Below are positions 1 to 11,938 of a DNA stretch of 64,000 bases, one piece after another. Where the stretch lies: NCBI GenBank assembly GCA_030063045.1, contig JAQSEB010000022.1, positions 1,799,501 through 1,863,500 on the forward strand, read 5' to 3'. Position numbers and translations under genes: made by a program. The notes beneath the pieces were generated by a model. It was not told the DNA's origin and made no database searches. It worked only from the letters and a program-made list of their open reading frames with translations. Origin of the DNA: Pratylenchus scribneri (lineage: Eukaryota > Nematoda > Chromadorea > Rhabditida > Pratylenchidae). Position 1 is the stretch's first letter. Each line of letters begins with the position of its first letter.

Positions 1-608
1 TTGCTTTGGAATATGGAGGAATAGTGGCCGAAATGGAATGCCGAAATTGGGAAATTGGTTGGAATTTTGGAATGAAGAAAAAAAGAAGAAATGGAACCAA
101 TTTTTTGATGAACATTTTTATTACACTCATTTCTCATAATTCCACAAATATTTATGCAAATTTCTTTTTTCCTCTTCTTCCGAATGTGCGGAGCACAAAA
201 GGCGGCATAAATGATTTTTTTAATGAAAATAACAATTGGTTTTGGGTAATTTGAGGATAAATCAAATAAACCAGTTGGAGCAATTTGCAATTCATCCATC
301 CAATTCATTCATTCATTTTCATTTCACTGATATTCCCGAATATCTCGCCGCATTGCCGTTGATCCACTCCCAATGAATTTCCCCTCAAGGATTGATTTGT
401 GCGGGAATTGTTCCCGAATCCATATCCCCTTCTTTGCGGTCTTTGTTTTCCGCCATCCAATTCAATTATCAGTCCATCCATCCATTTATGCCGGCTGGCG
501 ATTTCCTCCAATTCATCACGGTTCCCGAATATCCTCTCACATTTCCCATTCCCCAATCAAATAAAGTTCGAATAATCAATTTTGATCATTTTCATTCAGC
601 CAATCAAA
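1..608. other. Upstream region, no gene recognised
   Basis: AT-rich sequence with short open frames on both strands. None shows a domain, signal peptide or convincing splice structure. It probably holds the promoter and 5' UTR of the gene that starts at 609. A terminal exon of an upstream gene outside the window cannot be excluded. Confidence 0.4.
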
Positions 609-3600
609 ATGCCATCATCTTCAACATCAAAAAGGAAAAGAATGCGCCAAAATCGGAATCCTTGGTTGGCCAGCTTCAACAGATGCCTTTGGCACATTCA
701 TCGTTCCTCCTCCATCCTTTTCCTTTGTTTGGTCCTTTTTAATGGATTGGCCGGTGTACTTTCCTCAATTGAACGAAATAAATTGGCCGAGGAATTGAGA
801 AAGGTTAATCATTTTGTCCAGGGAATGAGAAAATGATAAATTCCCCAGAAAGTGGCCACAAATTTGACGACATCCTCCGAAGAGGAGGAAATAACCCGAC
901 AAATATTGGCACTTTTTGATTATGATGGGGAGGAGAATGAAAATACAGCAATGAATGAAACAACAATTCATGAAGGGAATTCAACAGCAGAAATTAATAA
1001 ATGTAAAATTAATTAAATTTAAATATATTTTATTGATTTTATTATAGTGAATAATTCATCAATGGCCAAATTGGAAATGGAATTCAGTGTGGATTTGGCG
1101 GCGAACAACGTGCAAAATAGAATATTATTTAATAATTTAACAATGAATGGAGAGAATGGGACAATTGAGGAAATGAGTGACTAAAATTATAAGAGGATTA
1201 AAATTAAATTTAATTTTTTTAAGCAATTTCAACAGCAAAAAATACTCTGGAGAAAACAACAAGCATGGATGGCATTTTGGAAACAATAGAGGGAATTAAT
1301 AATAATACAAATATTAATAAATTGAATCAGAATGAAACAATGATGATAATGGAAGATAATATTAATAATAATTCAGCAAAGAATGAATTTGGAAATGAAA
1401 CAACAACAACAACAACAATTGGTAGATTTGAATGTTTTAATAATATTTTGATTTAAGATAATATTCAAACAATGGCAGAAATCAACACTACATCTACTAC
1501 CATAATTCAACAAATTGAAAATGGAACAATAAACAATGTCCAGCAAATAAAAGAGGAAACAACAACGCCAATGATTGATACCCAAATTATTGTTGAAATT
1601 GATGGAAATTTGATGAACAAATCCATGGAAAATGAAGGCAATGAGTCCACAACAATATCGACAATTACAACTGTGACATTTATTGGAAAGGAAATTAACG
1701 AATCAGAATCTGAGCAAAAAATGGAGGAAATAAATAATAATTTGGTGGAGGATGAATCCATCAACAACAATGGGGGAATGAAGACGGAAGAAAATGCGAT
1801 GAAAACTGCAATTGAACAAATTCAGCAAAAAGAAAAGGAATTGAATGAATTTGACGGTGTGGAAATCTGGAAATGGACAAATAATTCATTTTAATTTATA
1901 ATTTAGTTGGACAATTGCGCGAATATCGAGAACATTTGAAGAAAATATTGGCAAATGTTGAGAACATTTTGACGAACAAAGGGCCAACCCCCGTTCAGAT
2001 GTCCGATTTTTCCAAAACAAAAAGGCAAATAAATATTTTTGGGGAATTATGCCAACCTATTTTGTGCAGATTCATTGCCATTTCCTCCTCTTTGCCAAAT
2101 TGGGAATCTGCACTTTTAATGAATCGCAAAAATGCCCTTTCTGCTTCCGTGGATGCCCATCAAATTCGCAAAAGTCCACCGCATCCACCCAGCGGCCAAA
2201 TTACAACAGAAGGAGGAACAGAAGGAATGCCAACATCAACGGCAACAACAACACTGAGCCAATCAACAATAATTGGACATAATGAAGGAGGCATAGAGGC
2301 GACAACAACGGTGGGAATGGGACAACATATTGGAACAAATGTGCCCGAAAACGCTGCTGCTGGTCCAATTTTAATTAATATAAAAATGAATAAGGGGAAT
2401 TTGGAGGTTACGGTATGGGAATGAGACAAATCTACTGTAGAGGGGATCTTGGGTTAAGAAAGAAATTAAATCAATCATTCCCTAGAGTCAAATTGTCATA
2501 ATTTATTAAAAACACATAAAATAATCATGAATAAGGTGTAAAAATGCAGCCAGCCGTTTCGGCAGATTCCAGCGAATCATCAAACGAACAATGGAATCCA
2601 AGGAGGAATGGCTTCATTCGAGCAGAATCCATCGTATCAAATTCCCTGCCATTCAATCCAACTGTAATATTACCAGAAAAATAAAATAAATTTTGTAATG
2701 CATTTCAGAGGAATAATTCCTTGGAATATTGCAAACATTTGAGCCAAACAGAATTGGTGAATGAATTAAAGCAAAAGGGCACATATAATCCGGAATTGAT
2801 GGCCTGGGATGTGAGCGGCGTTTTTCGTTTCCTCGATAGATCAATTGTTGATCAATATGAAGTGAGAATAAAATTTACATAAATTCATAATAAATTTCAG
2901 CGGCAATCAAAACCGCCAAAGTCGAGTGAGCAAGCAGTTCGAAGGAATGTGGAAGCATTGGAACAATTGTTGGGCGAATTGAATTTGCAATGTGTAAGCC
3001 AAATAGAGGGGATAATGCTCATTCACATAACATTTAACAGGAGGTTCGGACGCCGGAAGTGATATCCAGGCTTAGCAATTTGACATTGTAAGGCAAAACA
3101 TTTTTAAAAAAGTATACTAAATATAAAGGCCAAAATTGGATACATTAAATTGATCCATTAATGGTATTGACATTCTTGTAGTGCATTAAATTTTTGTCTA
3201 TAGGAGGTACACAAATTTTCCCTTCCATCAAGCTAGAAATGGGAATGGGAAGATTATTTGTCCTATATTTGTCTAGTTTTTAGGTTTTAGGCCATAGCTC
3301 TTCACCACTCAGTTAAACAATAACCGATCTACTAAATTAATTACCTTTTGAAAGCTCAAAATGTCCTTCTATAATTTAACATTGTAAATTTTATGAAATT
3401 TAAACTTTAAAAAATACATATCTTTGAGTATAAAGAATTTTCGGATTGACTTTTCTATAGATTGATTTAAATTTAATAAAATCAAAATGCTAAATTATAG
3501 AGATACTTTGAGCTTTCAAATGGTTGTTTATTACTTTCTTTTGAGAGCTATTTCTGAAATAATGAACTCATCAGGTACTGTAACGGCGGTACAGTAACAT

Positions 3601-4448
3601 CCTGTTTCCTAGCCAATTATGTAAATTATATCTAATCGTTGGCCAATAATTGCATTTTATCCAATTTTGCCAATTAACCTTCTTTATTTTAGGACGGAAC
3701 CCAGGCGTTCAATTATTTCGCCCTCTTTGAGGAATCAAGTAAAAAATTGAATTAGAAAAGAGAATTTTGAATAATTTGAATGAAATTGAAAAGGAGGAAA
3801 TTAGGAACAAAAGGAATACAATTTTGGCTGATCAATTGGTCCAATCATTTAATTCATCATTGCGCAGGGATTCACCATTGAATGAACGGCAAAATGGCAA
3901 AACAAAGGCCAGAAAACAAAAATTAATTGGTTTAAAAAGGGAAATTAATTAATTCATTTAAAAATTCACATCCATAGGCGATGTTCATGTGGTTCCGTTT
4001 GGCTGTGACAAAAGGGGCTATTCCGAGGTTGAATATCTTTAAGGCATAAATTATTAATTCCCATTTAAGGATGGATATTTGCGACTTTGTGGAGCATGTC
4101 AGGCCATCCGAAAATTACCCGATGAATTTTTTCCTCCGTTCATCAATGAGGTGATGTGCGACGAGGACAAAGCATGCCTTTATTTTTATGATTATCGTAA
4201 ATTGGAATATTATTTATTAACATTGAATTTAATTTAGCGCATGGAAAATGCAAACAAAAGCACATGAATTTTGTGGTGCTCAGGAATGTTGGAACACAGT
4301 AAAAAAAGGGGGGATACAACATTTAAATTAATATTAAATTATTGCTCCGTTTAGATTATGCCAAGTTTGGGAAAAATTCAATCTGAATGTGCGGGTCTCA
4401 TGCGAATGTTTTGTCGATGAAATGTCCTTTTTCGCCAAATACGTTTAA
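609..4448 (+). CDS. Secreted protein with noggin/trunk-like cystine-knot C terminus
   Basis: Hand-built model of 16 exons joined in phase, about 835 aa: 609-803, 849-1002, 1048-1176, 1224-1421, 1458-1856, 1907-2412, 2550-2663, 2709-2861, 2901-2993, 3041-3087, 3693-3706, 3756-3929, 3978-4027, 4070-4196, 4238-4298, 4355-4448. The start is the first ATG before a basic stretch and a hydrophobic segment (SSILFLCLVLFNGLAGVL, about residues 33-50), which reads as a signal peptide or anchor. Residues 70-480 are acidic, Asn/Thr/Glu-rich low complexity. The C-terminal ~110 residues are cysteine-rich: LCGACQ, then LPDEFFPPFINEVMC, KAC, GKCKQKH, FVVLRN, LCQVWEKF and VSCEC. Order and spacing resemble the noggin/trunk/PTTH knot, where a paired-aromatic F/WP motif precedes a cysteine and a C-x-C lies near the end. 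The fold call is inference; a spaetzle- or IL-17-like knot is an alternative. The 14-nt exon 11 is the least certain part. An AATAAA lies about 60 bp after the stop. Confidence 0.6.
3290..3580. repeat. Fold-back repeat in intron of the knot gene
   Basis: The 605-bp intron 3088-3692 contains imperfect inverted arms. CTTTTGAAAGCTCAAAATGT near 3350 and its complement near 3505-3525 (ACTTTGAGCTTTCAAATGG) flank a centre around 3440, with matching ATAATTTAAC and TAAATTATAG segments inside. It looks like a non-autonomous short inverted-repeat transposon. Exact ends were not resolved. Confidence 0.5.
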
Positions 4449-4942
4449 ATTAAATTAAATTGACCTCTGATTTTTCTACATTTATTGCCATGAAATAATT
4501 TTGATAATCCTAATAAATATTTATTAATGGGTAGTCGGAATTGGATCTAGCAAATTTTAATTTTTTTTTTTTCAAATTTCTTACTTGCTTATTAGAAACA
4601 TTTGTGTTTCATTAATCTTAAAAACATTTTGCTTTTTCGTTTGCTTAAAAACATTTGTGTTTTACCCGGAGTCACATTTTTGGGCCCGAATTTTGAAAAT
4701 CTTCTGAAAATTCACCAAATTTTCTGAGTTAGACCACTTTAGAAATGCACACTATTTTGAGAATTTTTTAAAAATGAATTTATATTCTGAAAAGATATTT
4801 AAAATTTTTTACATTTTCATTTTAAAAATCTAGTGAAAATCTATTGAATTTAAAAATTTGTTTGAATTTTGAAAATAATTTAAGAATTCTGAGCATTTTC
4901 AAAATCTTTTAGGACCATATTTTCAATATCTATTCAAAATAG

Positions 4943-5230
4943 TGTGGAAAAATATTTTCAAAATGCCAATCATTTTCAGAATATTTTGATACATTATTTT
5001 CAATATCTATTCACAATGGAGAGGAAAAATATTTTCAAAATTACAATCATTTTTCAAAATATTTCGATACATTATTTTCAATATCTATTCATAATGGGGA
5101 GGAAAAATATTTTGAAAATTACAATCAATTTCAGGATATTTCGATACATTATTTTTCAAAATCTAGTCAAAATGGGGAGGAAAAATATGTTAAGAATGAG
5201 GATAATTTCAACAATATGTTGTTACCTATT
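4943..5230. repeat. Tandem repeat, about 77 bp x 4
   Basis: The phrase GAGGAAAAATATTTTCAAAA and following AATATCTATTCA recur at about 4941, 5021, 5097 and 5173 with point differences. This is the left subterminal array of the candidate element. The 99-residue open frame across it is a by-product of a unit not divisible into stops. Confidence 0.75.
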
Positions 5231-5378
5231 TTTTACTATATGATGAAAATGACCCCTATTATTAAAATATTCTTAATATACTACCTAAATTCATAATATT
5301 TTTGCCTGTAATAATAAATTATAATTTTTATTAAATACTTTATAAATACATTAAAAGTGCATTAAAAAATATCATAAC

Positions 5379-8092
5379 TTAATCATGATCGAATGTGTTC
5401 ATCGGAAATACATAATTCTTCATCTCACCATCATTGCCGTCGTATTGAACCATAAGACCATTGGTATTGACTCAATTGAATAAGATGAAGGTGAACTAAA
5501 GATTTGCATATGATTTTTTCGATAATTTTTCTATAAAATAAACCTGGCCATAATTCTCTTATCTACGGAAGAATTGTAATTTGCAATATAAAGCATTTTG
5601 CTGGTGTTTCATCCATTCAAGATTTGCTAGAATTTTGTCCGAAAAATTTATAAGCACACAAATTGATTGCAATTGAGAATTCTAGAAGAATAAAATAGAT
5701 TATTTATCTAATATTTCAAAGCTCAATCTATATTTCACCAAATTTATTGGAATTTTAATAAACCAATATTTGCTCTTCTTGATTCGAGTCTCTATTAGAT
5801 TTTTATATTCAAAAGCTTCCTGTTTTTATTTATATTTTATTTTTCATAATTAAATCCATTTCAAATAAACATCCTCCTAAAAACCAAATATTTTATCCAT
5901 AAAACCATTGTTTTTATTATTCCAAAAAATTTTGTATACCTTCAAAATTTGTTACTCAAGAAGTAACTATAAAACCTTTAATATTTTTGGCCCAAAAGTG
6001 AAAATACCATAGATTTTCGAAATGTTTAAAAACTTTAAGGTTCGAGTTATGGTTATGTTAATTTTGTTATTTGAAGAAATTAAAGGAAACCTGCGTAACT
6101 TAATCCTGGTAGCAAATCATCAGTGCAGATTTAAAATTTTCCCATTTTACAGCATTTTCAGCACCATTTCCCGTGGCATGAACAAAAATAAAAAGTTTAT
6201 AGAATTTAAAAACTTACAATTGCTTAAATTGTTTGAGTTGAAGCCCACAATGTCGCTAAAATTTGTCAATTTTTTAAATTCCATAGTTTGCAAAAATCTC
6301 TTGTGATTTTCATATTTTGAACTTTTAAAAATTGAGTGGCAATTGCAGATTTCAATTTATTGTCACGCCACTGAATTATTGTTATTTTAATATTTTTTTA
6401 AAAATTCTTACATCTAGATCAAAAGTTATGGAATCGTCACCATACTTTATAAGAAGACTTGAGAGAAAATTGGTCCTACTTGACTTCATTTGCACATAGT
6501 ATTTGTTGATTAGATAAGTTTGATCTTTTTAAATTATTGAAATTAAATAAAATTTATAATTAAATGACCTGATTAAATCTTAGTATCCTTAATCCACCAT
6601 GTCCAATGAGGATTTTAAAGCGTCGCAATGTTGGGAATTTTTCGATTGAGAATTCTTGCCTTATAACATTAATTTTTTCACAATTTAGAATTCACATTCT
6701 TTCTTCAATTTGTTTATGAAGGTGTAGGTGTAACTTTTGCTCCAACAAAACTCTCAACTGAAATTTAAAAATAAATAGTATAAATAAATAAAAGAGTTAC
6801 GAAAAAACAAGAATTAGAAGTGGAAGAGCCAATTTTTTTCTGCTGCAATTGACCAAATATAAATGCAAATATGCTTTGTTTAATCCAATAGAATTTACTA
6901 AAAAAATAATAATTTTTATCAAATATTTGGAACATAAAAAACCTTGATTTCGCATTTTGGGAAAATATATGCCGGTGGTACCTTCATTCCTAGAATTTCT
7001 GGGCTATGTTATCAACAATAGCTTGAATGACCCGAACATAAAAAGAAAAAAATTATAGTAATTTAATATATTAAACCTTGAATTTTAGACTATGGAGTTT
7101 GGGTCTTACTTCTCTTGTCGATCATTTCATGGATTCGGCCAAATTGATCTAAAGAATTCATCCCCCATTCCGGATTAGTGTTTCATCGACACTAAATATT
7201 TAATTATTTTTGTTTTTTAAAAAAATTCTTACTATAATTCTCATAAATATCACCAGCGCGCAAGAGTCCGATTCGATTTCATTGACTTCATCGATGCTCA
7301 TAAAAATCAAAGAGCTGGTATCAGACATTCCATCCTCTTCTTTGATTTCATAATATCATTTTGAATTTTTTATTTTTTAGTTTTAAAGATTCATTTTTTA
7401 AACCTTGAATTTCTCGTCCACCTCCATTGCAAATTTTCGATCCTGAAGATTTTCCAAATCTTTTATTGTGTTGGCGAGCATTCCATTCTTTAAATTTTTA
7501 TCAGCTTTTGTGTTTAATTGAAATTACCTGAGAATTAATTTCGTTGTAGTCTTCTTTCCATTGTAGTTTGTTCAAAGAATTCCTCATAATCACTCGATTT
7601 GATGTTTTCGAAGACCATAAAATTTTTATAAATATTTCTTTTTTCTTAAACCTGCATATCCTCATATTCAGAGTTCCATTCGCATGGTAATTTGTAAAAT
7701 TTGTAGAAGATCAGACATGCCAGAAAAACATTGTTAAATTCAATTCTGTTGGTGCCTTCTTGGACAGTTGTGAAGACTTAATGACTTGAAATCTTAGTTT
7801 AAAATTTTTTATATTAATAATTAAACCTGTAAATGTATTAGGTTTGGACGCTTTCCCTTGATTCTCCCAAAATGCTCTGAGATTTTTTAGGCTGTGGCAG
7901 TTTTGCAATCGCCATGATCGCTTCGAAATTTCCTGATCATCAGCAAGAATTGAGAAGAGAGCAAATTTCGAATAGGAAGCATTCCTCCGAGATCAGACAG
8001 AACATTCTCTGAATCATAAGCATATATTAATTTGTACTTACTACTTTTATTATTTTTACAATTACCTCAATTATATCCATGTTTGAATACAT
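5379..8092 (-). CDS. Unrecognised multi-exon gene inside the TIR element
   Basis: Several blocks on this strand have protein-like composition and flanking splice signals, but I could not join all of them. The clearest run, about 7.92 to 7.43 kb, joins in phase: HSLKNLRAFWENQGKAS, then FTTVQEGTNRIEFNNVFLA, CLIFYKFYKLPCEWNSEYE, then LNKLQWKEDYNEINSQ, then NGMLANTIKDLENLQDRKF. Further blocks are at about 7.34-7.25 kb (EEDGMSDTSSLIFMSIDEV), 7.0 kb (EILGMKVPPAYIFPKCEIK), 6.75 kb (LLEQKLHLHLHKQIEER), and a last exon ending at a TAA at 5379 (NGLMVQYDGNDGEMKNYVF). A possible start is the ATG at 8092 (MYSNMDIIE). The two W-x-E/D-x-Y segments resemble each other. No family is recognised. It may be partly degenerate. 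Confidence 0.35.
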
Positions 8093-8547
8093 TTTGACCA
8101 GATTTTTTTGATAGAATTAAAATTTGTCCAGAGAATTCAATTAATAGAATTTAATCTTTTAGACTTCGAAAATTTTGTTTTAATTATTTTTATTATTTGT
8201 TTTGTTTTTATCGATTTTGATATTTGTGAATTTCTTCCAATTCTCTGACTATGTTCTCTCTCACTTTTCATGTATGATTTATATAGTTATTTTTTCTTGT
8301 TAGCTCATAATTAAGATATTTTTGCAAAAAATATCTTTTTTGATACTTATAATTCTGAAATGTAAAATTATAATATTAAAGAATATAGAACCTTTGTTTT
8401 TAATACTTGATGAGAAAATTAATAAAATTGTAAATAAAACAATTAAATATTTATAAAATTTCTCAAATAATTAATCTAAATTATTTTATAGTCTAGTTTA
8501 ATTCTCTAAATATTTTGGTAATTCTAAAATGAAAAAGAAAGTGAAAA

Positions 8548-9427
8548 ATGTCAAAGACTGATAATGGAATTCTGAACCAGCATCAAGGCTCAGTTAGGTA
8601 AAAAATAAAATCAATTATTCAATATAAATATATTTAAGCGGTCCTCACTTATTGCACAAAAAGCTGAGAAAAATGATTTGGCCAATAATCTGGAAGACTT
8701 GAAGAGGAAAGTTCTGATGACTAAATGCAGGAAAAAGTGCGCCAGTTCGTTGCAATAAAGTTCGCCGACCAATACGAATCCATATGGAAAGTCTTAAGGT
8801 AGAAAATATCTAAAAATATTTCTCATTTTTAGAAGATCAGAGTGATTTGTTGCACAAAATACACGAGAAATATCAAAAAGATGTCCATCCAAAATTCTTC
8901 AAAGTTATGAGCGAAATGACCAATGCTATGATTTCGATCAACAAATCTCAGAAAGAACTTGCGGACGCGAACATACTAATGGTGCAATATATGCTCTACA
9001 TCCAGGTTTCTTTTCATTTTCTTTCAATTTTATGGCAATAACATCTAAATTTTGATTTGTTAGACTTTTTAAGAAATTAAAGGTTTCTGCGGATTTTAAA
9101 AAAAACTAAGAAATATTTTATGGATTTTAGGTTTTTTTTATAAAATATTTTTAGAAATGGATATCAAAATTTAAAAATATTAATGTTTTGAATATAAAAA
9201 TTTAATAAAGACTCAAGTAAACAAGAGCAAATTAATGTAAAATTTTTTATCTCATAAAAATTAGTATTGTGAAAAAACCTTAAGATTGAATTTTGGAAAA
9301 TTACTTAAATAACCCTCATCTTTATTATGTCTAGAACTTTCAACAAAAATTGCGAAAAAAGTTAGCAAAATCTCTTGGATTGATGGGCGACATCAGATTC
9401 AATTTATTGACACATAACAAGTCTTAG
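8548..9427 (+). CDS. Unrecognised coiled-coil-like protein inside the TIR element
   Basis: Exon blocks: 8548-8596 (MSKTDNGILNQHQGS), 8640-8700 (IAQKAEKNDLANNLEDLKRK), 8721-8799 (KVRQFVAIKFADQYESIWK), 8834-9004 (ending MVQYMLYIQ) and 9334-9427 (FQQKLRKKLAKSLGLMGDI, stop TAG). The last three join in phase with normal GT-AG introns. The first joins are unresolved: between LKRK and EKVRQ only a 20-bp GT...AG segment separates the frames, shorter than any other intron here, so a small deletion or sequence error is as likely. The protein is charged and heptad-like, with no catalytic motif. It is transcribed away from the minus-strand gene of the same element. Confidence 0.4.
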
Positions 9428-9970
9428 CAAAATGATAAGAATATGGCCAGCAGGTTTATTTGATAAAAAATGATAAAAAAATATTTAAATGTAAATTTTT
9501 AGCTCGCCTTCATCTTCGATGGTATTGTGGCGAAAGATTATCTCTCAAATGGATTGGGATTGGGAAGACGATATAAAGAAAAATTTGTTTTTTTTTTCAG
9601 ATCGATGAATAAATTTGATCATGTTTAGGTTTTTAATGAGAATTCTTTTATTAAAATATTGAAATTGTAATTTTATTCTAGCAAGTAGAAATTTAAGTTA
9701 CTTTTTTGATATCATGTGAATATTACACCACTATGCTTCATTTCTAAAATAAGAGTTTAAAATAATCTTCAAATGTTAAAAACTCTCATATTTATCTTTA
9801 CTTCCTAAAATTCTGGTATAAAAATCTTTATTTAAAAACATTTCATTTCAATTAAAAATATTGTCAAATCTCATCTATTTAAAATCTGATAAAAAAATTC
9901 TGGCTCTAATTTCAAGTTTACATTTATTAATTAATGATTTTAATTTCTCCTATTTAAAGGGGAAAATAAT

Positions 9971-10300
9971 AAATTTTGAAAATATTCTAAAAATTTATTA
10001 ATTTTTGAAAAGATTTTTGGTAATTTTTTTCAAAAAATTTTGAAAATTTTTACGAAAATAATTGTGAATATTAAATGATTTTTGAAAATATTCTAAAAAT
10101 TTACTAATTTTTGAAAAGATTTTTGGTAACTTTTTTTCAGAAAATTTTGAAAATTTTTACGAAAATAATTGTGAATATTAAATGATTTTTGAAAATATTT
10201 TTAAAATTGTATCCATTTTTAGGAGCATTTTGGGTCATATTTTCAAAAGATTCTGAAAAAGAATATGAAAATAGTTTCAAAATTATTAAAATTCTGAAAA
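9971..10300. repeat. Tandem repeat, about 106 bp x 2-3
   Basis: GAAAATATTCTAAAAATTTA starts at 9978 and 10084, and a diverged start is at 10191. The intervening sequence TTTTTGGTAA...AAAATAATTGTGAATATTAA is nearly identical between the first two units. It forms the right subterminal region of the candidate element. Confidence 0.75.
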
Positions 10301-10582
10301 TATTCCTAAAATTTTGCTATTTTCAGAATATTCTAGAAATTTATATATTTTCATTTTATTTTGAAAATACGAATAATTTTGAGTAGATTTTTACCTATTA
10401 TTTTCAAAATCTTTTGAATTTATTTTGACTTTGAATTTTCAGAATTTTTGCTCATTTTAAAAAAATTTTGACAATTTATATCTTTTCAAAATATTTTGAC
10501 AATTTTCTCATTTTTACATTATTTTGACAATTTCATCAAATTTTCAACATATTTGTGCATCTATTTTTTATGTGACTCCGGG

Positions 10583-11025
10583 TTCGTTTGCTTAAAAACA
10601 TTTGTGTTTTCGTTTGCTTAAAAACATTTGTATTTTTGTTTACTTAAAAACATTTGTGTTTTTGTTTGCTTAAAAACATTTGTGTTTTTGTTTGCTTAAA
10701 AACATTTTGTGTTTTTGTTTGCTTAAAAACATTTTGTGTTTTCGTTTGCTTAAAAACATTTTGTGTTTTCGTTTGCTTAAAAACATTTGTATTTTTGTTT
10801 ACTTAAAAACATTTGTGTTTTTGTTTGCTTAAAAACATTTTGTGTTTTCGTTTGCTTAAAATCATTTGTGTTTTCGTTTGCTTAAAAGCATTTTGTGTTT
10901 TCGTTTGTGTTCCGCCTGTTTGTGTTTCACCTAAATAATTCCGCCTGTTTGTGTTTCATCTAAATAATTCCGCCTGTTTTGTGTTTCTTCTAAATAATTC
11001 CGCCTGTTTGTATTTCACTATAAGG
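10583..11025. repeat. Minisatellite: 26-27 bp units, then 29-bp units
   Basis: From 10583 to about 10905 the unit GTTTGCTTAAAAACATTTGT plus GTTTTC/T repeats about 13 times with small length changes. From about 10905 to 11025 a second unit, CCGCCTGTTTGTGTTTCACC followed by TAAATAATT, repeats four times. A short patch of the first unit also lies at 4590-4664, on the other side of the candidate mobile element. The TTTGTGTTTCA core is shared with the arrays at 19.3 and 51.4 kb. Confidence 0.85.
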
Positions 11026-11039
11026 CGTAAATAATCCTT

Positions 11040-11640
11040 CTTTCCAGTTTGGTCAACAGCCTCTTTGGTGCAGTGGTAGTGCGCCGGTTTTCACTCGCTC
11101 TTAAAGTTAAGCGGCGGTTCAAGGTCGAACCACATGCGGATGCTGCATTTGGGGTTTGCAGCTTTAAAAACGTAGCCCTCCACAGAGCGGGTGCTTCGGT
11201 CGTCACTTCTAGTCGATTGTATTCACTTTAACTCGGCGCCTTCGGGCCTGGGGGTGTTTCTCGGCTAGTGAAGAGGGCTAAAACATGATGTCTGTGAACC
11301 GCAGAAAAGGGCGAAGCCGGGAACGCGCGTCGGGGGGCCAACTACATTACGTTCTTCGGATCGGTAATTGGGTAGTGGGTCGGACTCGAACCTTCGGTGC
11401 TTCCCTTGGATGGCTTGAACCAGACCGCTCAAAAACATTTTTTAAATTTTCAACCAAAGTCAAACATACATAAATCATTAATCATATTTTTAAATAAAAT
11501 TAATGAATCATAATGCGCTGGGTAACAAAACAACAATAATGGTATTCATTTCTTCGTCAACGAGAGACTTTTCTTAGAATCGAATACGCGGTGGCCGAGC
11601 ACTTGACTTCCACCTCTACTAACCGATCTATTTAAGAAAA
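11040..11640. other. GC-rich island with tRNA-like box A/box B fragments
   Basis: On the plus strand, GCCTCTTTGGTGCAGTGGTA near 11060 has the form of a tRNA 5' end with a box A, and GGTTCAAGGTCGAACC near 11118 resembles a box B. On the minus strand, GGTTCGAGTCC (about 11390) is a perfect box B, and GAGCGGTCT upstream of it looks like the end of a Ser/Leu-type box A. A third box-A-like word, GTGGCCGAGCACTTGA, lies near 11592 on the plus strand. No complete cloverleaf folds by eye. A tRNA-derived SINE cluster or degenerate tRNA genes fits best. Confidence 0.35.
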
Positions 11641-11938
11641 TATAATAAAATTAAATCACCAGTTAATTTTTTATATTCAATAATAAATTAGATTGGAATG
11701 AGAATAAATGTAAGATTTTTAAAAATAAATATAGACCGAAAATTCAATAAATGATAAATTGTGAATATTTTGTAAATATATAATTAAATATTCTGTACAT
11801 TTCAAGTTCTAACTTCTAATAAAATATCATCGAAAACAATTTATGGTCCACTTTCCATATTTGGCTAAAAATAAATAAAATATTTATTAATTAAAATAAG
11901 AATTTAAAAAAACCTACATTTGTTTTGGAACCACTTCC

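Larger units (their letters stand above)
4665..10582. mobile_element. Candidate 5.9 kb TIR element carrying two divergent genes
   Basis: The left end CCCGGAGTCACAT (4665-4677) recurs as the exact reverse complement at 10570-10582, giving perfect 13-bp terminal inverted repeats 5,918 bp apart. Both ends are followed inwards by arrays of TTTTCAAAAT/ATTTTGAAAAT words, so the subterminal regions mirror each other. Outside the left end (4590-4664) and the right end (10583 on) lies the same minisatellite (GTTTGCTTAAAAACATTTGT), as expected if the element inserted into an existing array. Inside are exon-like blocks on the minus strand (5379-8092) and plus strand (8548-9427), divergent from 8.1-8.5 kb. 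No transposase or DDE motif was recognised and no clear target-site duplication was found, so mobility is an inference from structure. Confidence 0.45.

Noticed and set aside
3739..3760. An apparent 22-bp ultrashort intron in the cystine-knot gene
   Set aside because: A GT two codons earlier (3707) with the TAG acceptor at 3755 gives a normal intron of about 49 bp that keeps the frame, so no ultrashort intron is needed.
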